Source: Candidatus Omnitrophota bacterium
GTDB taxonomy: Bacteria; Omnitrophota; Gorgyraeia; 2-02-FULL-51-18; JAGOUK01
Direction of reading: 5' to 3'
NCBI GenBank assembly: GCA_015231685.1
Contig: JADGBA010000045.1
Location: 1-8,753, forward strand
DNA length: 8,753 bases
The position numbers were made by a program, and so were the translations under genes. The notes below the pieces were generated by a model that was not told the DNA's origin, made no database searches, and worked only from the letters and a program-made list of their open reading frames with translations. Shown here one piece after another: positions 1-4,563 of this stretch; the first letter of the stretch is position 1, and every line of letters starts with the position of its first letter.

Positions 1-39
1 CACTGAAATAAACCGACTTGGAATTTGGCGGGCTTTGTT

Positions 40-78
40 TCCGTAGTCAGACGCTCAATCCAGTTGAGCTACGGGCGC
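40..78 (-). tRNA. 5' half of tRNA-Arg(ACG), truncated at the anticodon loop
   Basis: Read on the minus strand from 78, the sequence has a 7-nt acceptor strand (GCGCCCG), TA at 8-9, a D stem GCTC/GAGC closing a 9-nt loop with the conserved GG, the linker G, the anticodon-stem strand TCTGA and a 7-nt loop CTACGGA with anticodon ACG. This matches the 5' part of bacterial tRNA-Arg(ACG). From position 39 downward the match stops: AACAA cannot pair with TCTGA. No T arm and no CGGGCGC acceptor partner appear before the window edge. One D-loop base (T where A21 is usual) also deviates. It may be a tRNA gene broken by recombination, or the 5' exon of a tRNA interrupted by an insertion whose 3' half lies outside the window. 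It is not functional as visible here. Confidence 0.6.
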
Positions 79-309
79 AAAATCTTATAACACTATTGCC
101 AACGAGCAGTTACTAACAGACCAGAAAGTGTCGGATACAACTCCTGGCCGTACCGGTCGCCAAATAGTGGCTACTTCCAACGCTCTCAAGCAGTAAAAAG
201 AACGGGAAAAGCTCAGATATACTATTAAAATCTTTGAATACTCGCTCTGAAAAAATGGCGATCAAAAATCGGATCAATTCGATGGCGGCGGGTCAAAAGA
301 TCGTGATGA
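79..309. other. gene-poor spacer between the tRNA fragment and the toxin gene
   Basis: No convincing gene is visible. The longest suggestive reading is a plus-strand frame of about 42 codons (68-196) without a usable start codon or ribosome binding site; a minus-strand frame over the same bases is also open for a short distance. Either could be the tail of a degraded gene, but I recognise neither. Downstream of the toxin gene on the minus strand there are short GATC-rich inverted repeats followed by a run of six T (near 253-259). This is at best a weak transcription terminator for the toxin-antitoxin operon. Confidence 0.4.
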
Positions 310-579
310 TTATCCAAACAGGTCCGAATGAGTTCCGGTCCTCACAAAAGATATTTGGGAACCTTTGAGTCGGTAGATCAGAAGCCAATCAGGCTCAATA
401 TGACATTCTCTGAAATTATCAAATTTGCCAATGAGGAAGTGGTCACGGCACTTTTCCGGGAGGGCCTTCCCTTCAGCGAGCGTTCTGATGACGGTTTTTA
501 GTTTCTCAGTATCTTTGCCGCGTTTCTTGGATGCTTTGGCGTCTTTTTTAAACTGTTTAGTGTAATAAACAGTGAGCAT
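310..579 (-). CDS. yafQ: YafQ/RelE-family type II toxin (mRNA interferase)
   Basis: The product is an 89-residue basic protein of the RelE/ParE superfamily, YafQ branch. In this family the toxin acts as a ribosome-dependent mRNA endonuclease that halts translation. It aligns nearly end to end with E. coli YafQ: an N-terminal YxxQ/KFKKDxK-type helix, DH at 46-47, ECHIEPDWLLIY at 58-69 and RTGTHSDLFG at 80-89. The residues equivalent to YafQ His50, His63, Asp67, His87 and Phe91 are all present (H47, H60, D64, H84, F88). The equivalent of Asp61 is the conservative change E58. An intact active site suggests a live toxin. The gene lies 4 bp downstream of the antitoxin gene in the same operon. Its start codon sits inside a 14-bp palindrome, and an AGGA lies about ten bases upstream, within the end of dinJ. 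Confidence 0.95.
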   Translation of the reverse strand: MLTVYYTKQFKKDAKASKKRGKDTEKLKTVIRTLAEGKALPEKCRDHFLIGKFDNFRECHIEPDWLLIYRLKGSQISFVRTGTHSDLFG

Positions 580-586
580 ATGCTCA
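573..586. repeat. 14-bp perfect palindrome at the dinJ/yafQ junction
   Basis: TGAGCATATGCTCA is a perfect inverted repeat. It contains the dinJ stop codon and the yafQ start codon. In mRNA it could hide the toxin start codon until ribosomes finishing dinJ open it, which would couple toxin synthesis to antitoxin translation. This role is inferred; the symmetry itself is directly visible. Confidence 0.6.
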
Positions 587-844
587 TATTCCTATTTGAT
601 CGAACATATCATCAACATCCTTCGCCTTCATCAGCCGCTCTTTTTTCCCGGCGGATTCCATAGCTTCAATGGTTACCTTGTTCGGGATTTTCACATCAAA
701 CGGTATCCCCCGCCTCATTTTAACCTGACGGTAAAAGATATTGATCGCGTCTGTGCATGATAAACCCAAAGCGCGGAAGATCTTTTCAACCTCTGTTTTC
801 AAACTCGCTTCCGTTCTGGCTCGAATCATTGCTGATTTTGACAT
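584..844 (-). CDS. dinJ: DinJ/RelB-family antitoxin
   Basis: The product is an 86-residue antitoxin that should neutralise the adjacent YafQ toxin and repress its own operon. The N-terminal half (SAMIRARTEASLKTEVEKIF, GLSCTDAINIFYRQV) is a ribbon-helix-helix DNA-binding domain as in DinJ/RelB. The C-terminal half ends in KAKDVDDMFDQIGI, close to the KAKDADDLFDKLGI tail of E. coli DinJ that wraps the toxin. IPFD-x-K-IPN in the middle is also typical of the family. I prefer ATG at 844 as the start. A GAGAGG sequence (856-861) lies 11 bases upstream of it, whereas the GTG at 853 would leave only 2 bases. Antitoxin-first order and the 4-bp gap to yafQ fit the classic type II operon. Confidence 0.93.
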   Translation of the reverse strand: MSKSAMIRARTEASLKTEVEKIFRALGLSCTDAINIFYRQVKMRRGIPFDVKIPNKVTIEAMESAGKKERLMKAKDVDDMFDQIGI

Positions 845-870
845 TTGAATCACCGCCTCTCTTGCAATGA

Positions 871-899
871 AGTGTACCTCATTTGGGATACATATTCAA
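871..899 (-). promoter_or_regulatory. dinJ-yafQ promoter with internal operator-like palindrome
   Basis: On the minus strand TTGAAT (894-899) and TACACT (871-876) are separated by exactly 17 bases and resemble sigma-70 -35 and -10 boxes. The spacer holds an imperfect inverted repeat, GTATCCC-AAAT-GAGGTAC (874-891), partly overlapping the -10 box. That is where a ribbon-helix-helix antitoxin would be expected to bind for autorepression. Transcription would start near 864, giving a very short leader that contains the GAGAGG ribosome binding site at 856-861. Confidence 0.6.
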
Positions 900-1153
900 G
901 TAGTTCCAGGCCGTATATAGTAAATATGGTAATTTGAACAGGCTTCTTTGAATACGATCTTCAATATTTTTTCGATTAACCATATTTAAAATTTTCCATG
1001 AATATCATATATTTCTAGTTATATTTTTATTGTGGGTCCATCGCATGCAACCTGTGACTTTCGGCTCTTGATTTTTGACATTTTGTTTCTTTTAACGCTC
1101 TTTTGAATTATACCTCCGCCTTCATTGACCCCACCTGCCGCCAAACGTAGAAT
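900..1153. other. AT-rich intergenic region between dinJ and menA
   Basis: No gene of credible coding quality is visible; open frames here lack ribosome binding sites and recognisable products. The stretch is clearly AT-richer than menA. It contains a spaced inverted repeat, AAATATGGTAAT at 922-933 and ATTAACCATATTT at 975-987. Elements that could drive menA are weak: TTGACA near 1075 has no properly spaced -10, and TATACC near 1109-1114 lacks a good -35. No clear Shine-Dalgarno precedes the menA start. Confidence 0.4.
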
Positions 1154-2065
1154 ATGCGCCATATGAGCCCCGTCAAAACATGGCTTCAAGCCCTTCGGGT
1201 ACCGTTTCTCACCGCAAGTCTTGTCCCGGTCGTTCTCGGCACCGCGGTCGCATGGCAGAAAATCCGGCACATCGACTGGTTCTTGTTCTTTCTGGCCTTG
1301 TTGGGGGTTGCCTGCCTCCAATCGGGAACCAACCTGGCCAATGATTATTTTGACCATCTTTCAAAAAATGACGACTCCAACCTTACTCCGACACCGGTCA
1401 GCGGCGGAAGCCGCGTGATCCAGGAGGGACTTCTTCCGGCCGCCACGGTTCTCAAATCCGCTTTGGTCTTCTTTGGCGTCGGATCCCTGATCGGAATCTA
1501 TTTGGCGTGGCATCTGAGAAGCGCGGAAATACTGTGGCTGGGTGTCGTCGGGGTTTTTTGCGGCTTCTTCTACACTGCCGCGCCGCTCAAACTCGGCTAT
1601 CGGGGCCTTGGAGAAATGCTGGTGGGATTGTGCTTCGGCCCCTTGCCGGTGATGGGAGCCTACTGTGTGCAGACGCAGCGAATCACTCCGGAGGCGTTTT
1701 GGGCTTCGGTGCCCGTCGGCATACTGATCGCCCTGGTCGTGTTCATCAATGAATTCCCTGATCACAACGCCGACAAGGCCGTCGGCAAGAAGACCCTCGT
1801 GGTGTCCCTCGGGCCCGAACGCGCGATCAAGGTTTATCGCGCGAGTCTCGCGGTAACTTACATTTATACCGCGATACTGATCTGCATGCGTGTCTTCCCC
1901 ATCTCGACGCTTCCGGTATTTTTGACGCTTCCCCTGGCGTTCAGGGCGGTCCGGGTGTCCAAAGACAATCTTCGTAACGTCCCCGGACTTCTTCCGGCCA
2001 ACTTTGCCACCATTCAGCTTCACCTCGTGTTCGGTTTGCTGTTAAGCGCCGGCTTCCTCTTCTAA
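1154..2065 (+). CDS. menA: UbiA-superfamily polyprenyltransferase, MenA-like
   Basis: The product is a 303-residue integral membrane prenyltransferase. MenA attaches a polyprenyl chain to 1,4-dihydroxy-2-naphthoate, a late step of menaquinone synthesis, in the inner membrane. Two Asp-rich Mg-diphosphate-binding motifs are visible: NLANDYFD at 60-67, and NEFPDHNADKAVGKKT at 199-214, which carries the NxxxDxxxD pattern typical of MenA. Eight or nine hydrophobic segments separate short polar loops, and the length is normal for the family. TPVSGGSRVI (80-89) resembles the RP-x-SGGSR-type loop found between the first motif and helix 3 in MenA-like proteins. The start is uncertain: ATG at 1154 or at 1163, neither with a good Shine-Dalgarno. 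No other menaquinone gene is in view, so a related UbiA substrate cannot be excluded. Its stop codon directly abuts the minus-strand remnant at 2066. Confidence 0.85.
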   Translation: MRHMSPVKTWLQALRVPFLTASLVPVVLGTAVAWQKIRHIDWFLFFLALLGVACLQSGTNLANDYFDHLSKNDDSNLTPTPVSGGSRVIQEGLLPAATVLKSALVFFGVGSLIGIYLAWHLRSAEILWLGVVGVFCGFFYTAAPLKLGYRGLGEMLVGLCFGPLPVMGAYCVQTQRITPEAFWASVPVGILIALVVFINEFPDHNADKAVGKKTLVVSLGPERAIKVYRASLAVTYIYTAILICMRVFPISTLPVFLTLPLAFRAVRVSKDNLRNVPGLLPANFATIQLHLVFGLLLSAGFLF

Positions 2066-2127
2066 TTAAGTCGCGATATTGCGGGAGCCGGTGATTCGGC
2101 GCGATAATCAAAGGATCCGGATGCGGG
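2066..2127 (-). pseudogene. internally deleted C-terminal remnant of a paralogue of the 1199-residue secreted protein
   Basis: Two blocks match the C-terminus of the large gene at 4539-8138. Block one (2089-2127, minus strand) reads PASGSFDYRAESP, against PASGSFDSLKEAP at residues 1129-1141 of the large protein; its first 21 bases are 18/21 identical. Block two (2066-2090) reads GSRNIAT followed by a stop, identical to the last seven residues of the large protein, and is 23/25 identical in DNA. About 51 residues that separate the two blocks in the large protein are missing here, and the blocks lie in different frames. Upstream of the first block the similarity fades. This is best explained as a decayed second gene copy whose stop codon touches the menA stop. 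It has no open frame that could still be expressed. Confidence 0.65.
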
Positions 2128-2149
2128 AAGTCCCGCCGGACCAAGTCCG
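2123..2149. repeat. two adjacent short hairpins between menA and the hydrolase gene
   Basis: GCGGG-AAGT-CCCGC (2123-2136) is followed immediately by CGGAC-CAA-GTCCG (2137-2149). Both are perfect 5-bp stems with small loops. No T run follows on either strand, so a classic intrinsic terminator is not supported. A transcript-stabilising or transcript-ending role after menA is possible. The first hairpin overlaps the edge of the pseudogene remnant. Confidence 0.45.
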
Positions 2150-2200
2150 TTAAGCGGTGAGTAGTTTCCCAGTACAACCAACATAGGATAGAATGTTTGC

Positions 2201-3061
2201 ATGACGCTTGTGGATTTTTTCTTGATATCGATGATTGTTGGTCTGGCAGTATTGGCTCTTCTGTATTGGTTTTTTGGCTCTCTTTCATGCCGTCTGATTT
2301 ATAAACCCCGCCAGAAGTTCAAACGAGCCTCAGCGTCTCAGTTGCCCACCGGTACAGAGAACATCACTTTGCTCACCGGGGATCATATCCGCCTCAGGGC
2401 GCTCATGGTGCCACGCTCCGAAGACGGCCCTTTGTCAAAACACGAACTCTCCCCGATCGCCCTCTTCTGTCACAGCGGAGTCGGTGACATCATGCAAAGA
2501 ACGGCACGAATGGAAGCTTTTAGAAAGCTGGGTGTTGACAGCCTCTTTTTTGATTATCGCGGATACGGTGGCAACAAGGGGCGCCCTACAGAAGAGGGCT
2601 TGTACCGGGATGCGACTTCAGCGCTCCACCATCTTGTCTACAAACGCGGGATAAATCCCGCCCGGATCATCCTGTACGGCCAATCCCTGGGGGCGGCTGT
2701 CGCCACTCATCTGGCGTTTCGCCAGCCCTGTGCGGCGCTGATTTTGGAATCTGCTTTTCCCAGACTCAAAGATCTGGTGGAAGTGGCGCGGCCTTTTTAC
2801 CCCACACGTTTTGTCAGTAATAGCTACAACATCATCGATCCAATTCACCGGATTCGCTGCCCCAAGCTGATGATCCATAGCATGGAAGATCAACAAGCGC
2901 CATTGCTACGGTGCCTGGCATTGTTTAAAAACGTTCCCCCTCCCAAAGAACTCCTGATCCTCCGAGGCCGGAACGACTCCTGCGCCGAAGAGTCTCTGCA
3001 GAACTGGAGCGAAGGTATGGGTCATTTTTTGAACGCTCATTTGGTCAAGGAGAATTTATGA
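2201..3061 (+). CDS. membrane-anchored alpha/beta hydrolase (ABHD13/17-like), catalytic His replaced
   Basis: The product has 286 residues. A hydrophobic segment at 5-27 probably anchors it in the inner membrane and is followed by an alpha/beta hydrolase domain of the kind seen in ABHD13/Bem46-like proteins. Visible landmarks are FCHSGVGD (89-96, the oxyanion HG region), FFDYRGYGGNKGRPTEEGLYRDA (116-138; the segment FDYRGYG-x-x-x-G is diagnostic), the nucleophile elbow GQSLG with Ser162, and IHSMEDQQAP with Asp230. The final block, where this family usually reads GGHND, reads RGRNDS (255-260), so Arg257 replaces the catalytic histidine. The enzyme may be inactive, may use another base, or may have a non-hydrolytic role. 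Its stop overlaps the start of the next gene (ATGA), so the two are translationally coupled. The ribosome binding site is weak (AGGA 12 bases upstream). The substrate is unknown. Confidence 0.85.
   Translation: MTLVDFFLISMIVGLAVLALLYWFFGSLSCRLIYKPRQKFKRASASQLPTGTENITLLTGDHIRLRALMVPRSEDGPLSKHELSPIALFCHSGVGDIMQRTARMEAFRKLGVDSLFFDYRGYGGNKGRPTEEGLYRDATSALHHLVYKRGINPARIILYGQSLGAAVATHLAFRQPCAALILESAFPRLKDLVEVARPFYPTRFVSNSYNIIDPIHRIRCPKLMIHSMEDQQAPLLRCLALFKNVPPPKELLILRGRNDSCAEESLQNWSEGMGHFLNAHLVKENL
3047..3052 (+). promoter_or_regulatory. strong ribosome binding site for the polymerase gene, inside the hydrolase gene
   Basis: AAGGAG lies 5 bases before the ATG at 3058 and within the last codons of the hydrolase gene. 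Together with the ATGA stop/start overlap it supports translational coupling and fixes the start of the downstream gene. Confidence 0.75.
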
Positions 3062-4524
3062 ATTCTGCGTTCTTGATCATCATCCCAATCTTCCTCATTA
3101 TCATGATCACATTCTCCTGGCGTCAATGCATCAAAATTTCTCTCTATGCCGTCGTACTCGAAGGCGCGGTAAGACAATGGCTCCTACCGCTCATCGGCTC
3201 CATCACCGGACACGGGCTTGAATGGCAGCACCAGTATGACGGGATCGTCTACTTGAGCCCTTTCTTTTTTTTGTGCGCGGCCTACATTAAATATTTCTGG
3301 GTCCGTTCAGGGAACTTTTGGTTTTTCAAATCCCGCAAAGGAAGAGTCCTCTTTCTTTTTTCCGCAATCCTTGCTGCGATTGCCTTCGCCGAAGCGTTTA
3401 ACCCACTTTTACCTTCCCTCTGGGTCGGTTTGTCAGGGGCCGGATACTATTGGTTTTTTGTCCCTCTGATATATTTAACAGGGGATTTATTTGACGACAT
3501 CGATGATTTTTTCTTTTTTTTGAGAACCTTTCTTTACCTTTTTGCTATCATCGGAATTCTCGGTATCGTTCAATACTTCAGCCCCCCGAACCATTGGCTC
3601 AACGTCTATGGCAGGCCCTCCTTTACAGCAATGGCAGGCCGCCACGTCAGAATTACCGGAACTTTGACGCACGCTATGGCTTATTCGGGTTACCTTGAAT
3701 TCGTCACCGCTATTTTGCTCCCCGCCCTGTTCGCTCGACAAAGCACAACCCGGCGATTCGAGCTCATCGGAATTTCTTTGCTATTTGCATTAAACATTTT
3801 TATGGCCGGATCCAGAGAACCCATTTTCTTTTTAATCTTGTTTGTACTGCTGTATCTTGGAATCGGACGGCCGGTGATGATAATGCGCGCTATTCATCGC
3901 GCCTTCGTGCCATTAGTCGTCATTCTCATATTATTGGGTTCATGGATCCTTTATTCGCCAAACAATCCAGTGCATAATTTTTGGAGCTCTCGCGTCACCA
4001 ATACCCGATCCAACACCCACTCCAGACTCCTGTTAGGCGACTATATCAAGGAACTGAACCAATGCCTGCCCTACATGAATGTTTTTGGATACGGCGCCGG
4101 CTCAGTTCATTCGGCACATTATAGACTCCGCATGGGCGAAAAATCCGTATCGATAGGGCCGGTCAAAATGACGGACGTTGGCGATCCGCCGTATTTGGAA
4201 CTTACGGTCGTTTTGTTTGAATTAGGGCTGCCCGGTTTTATTGCATGGCTGGGTTTCAAATTATTTATTATCGGTGCTCTATGGGCCACATACAGGCAAC
4301 TGCTCCTGAGTCCTCTAAAACACCTCGCATTAAGCGCGATGATTTATGTCCTGATCATTTGGGTGAACAGTGTAATGTACTTGACCATTCGGAGTTTCCC
4401 CCATTGGTTCTTCGCGGGCTTCATATTTCTCCTGCCCCGGCTTGAATACGCCTACACCAAAAAATGCGTTGCTAAAATCGACGAAAAGAACCTACTGAGT
4501 CCGTATAGCCTCAATATGGACTGA
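3058..4524 (+). CDS. O-antigen ligase/polymerase-like multi-spanning membrane protein
   Basis: The product has 488 residues and about eleven predicted hydrophobic spans. It resembles the O-antigen ligase / Wzy polymerase superfamily (Wzy_C-like). These inner-membrane enzymes polymerise or transfer undecaprenyl-linked glycans on the periplasmic side. An N-terminal EGAVRQWLLP (35-44) is followed by a short loop and paired helices. RITGTLTHAMAYSG (198-211) fits the Arg-x-x-Gly region before a transmembrane span, and AGSREP (250-255) matches the SR-type motif. A large periplasmic loop (about 300-378) contains SRLLLGDYIKEL and FGYGAGSVHS, then PPYLELTVVLFELGLPGF (377-394), resembling the HNxYLExxxExGxPG block but without its histidine. 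The coding sequence looks AT- and T-richer than menA or the large gene. It could act on O-antigen, exopolysaccharide or a protein-linked glycan; no glycosyltransferases are in view to decide. It ends 14 bp from the convergent large gene. Confidence 0.72.
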   Translation: MNSAFLIIIPIFLIIMITFSWRQCIKISLYAVVLEGAVRQWLLPLIGSITGHGLEWQHQYDGIVYLSPFFFLCAAYIKYFWVRSGNFWFFKSRKGRVLFLFSAILAAIAFAEAFNPLLPSLWVGLSGAGYYWFFVPLIYLTGDLFDDIDDFFFFLRTFLYLFAIIGILGIVQYFSPPNHWLNVYGRPSFTAMAGRHVRITGTLTHAMAYSGYLEFVTAILLPALFARQSTTRRFELIGISLLFALNIFMAGSREPIFFLILFVLLYLGIGRPVMIMRAIHRAFVPLVVILILLGSWILYSPNNPVHNFWSSRVTNTRSNTHSRLLLGDYIKELNQCLPYMNVFGYGAGSVHSAHYRLRMGEKSVSIGPVKMTDVGDPPYLELTVVLFELGLPGFIAWLGFKLFIIGALWATYRQLLLSPLKHLALSAMIYVLIIWVNSVMYLTIRSFPHWFFAGFIFLLPRLEYAYTKKCVAKIDEKNLLSPYSLNMD

Positions 4525-4538
4525 CCCGCGGCAGCGGA

Positions 4539-4563
4539 TTAGGTAGCGATATTGCGGGAGCCG
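4539..4563. repeat. 25-bp direct repeat, second copy (first copy 2066-2090)
   Basis: The stretch matches 2066-2090 at 23 of 25 positions, including an uninterrupted 18-base identity (GCGATATTGCGGGAGCCG at 2073-2090 and 4546-4563). Both copies are in the same orientation and encode GSRNIAT-stop on the minus strand. Here it is the true 3' end of the large gene; at 2066 it belongs to the decayed remnant. Confidence 0.85.

Noticed and set aside
1..78. Group I intron in the tRNA anticodon loop
   Set aside because: The bases after the 5' half do not contain an obvious guide sequence pairing with the exon end after the only loop U, and the intron core would lie outside the window. Kept only as an alternative to test.
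68..196. Short plus-strand frame ending in a run that reads TTPGRTGRQIVATSNALKQ
   Set aside because: It has no start codon or ribosome binding site, overlaps the tRNA fragment and matches no family I recognise; a minus-strand frame in the same bases is equally open, so coding status is undecidable.
241..290. Intrinsic terminator after yafQ
   Set aside because: The GATC-based stems are only about 4 bp and AT-rich; the T run alone is not enough for a call.
1361..2023. Long minus-strand open frame across menA
   Set aside because: It is antisense to a gene with clear prenyltransferase motifs, is rich in charged residues typical of a shadow frame, and has no recognisable domain.
1941..2288. Minus-strand 115-residue frame over the menA end and hydrolase start
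   Set aside because: It runs in a different frame from the pseudogene blocks, overlaps two supported genes and shows no family features.
4525..4538. Bidirectional terminator between the convergent polymerase and large genes
   Set aside because: Only a 4-bp stem (CCGC-GGCA-GCGG) is present, with no T run on either strand.
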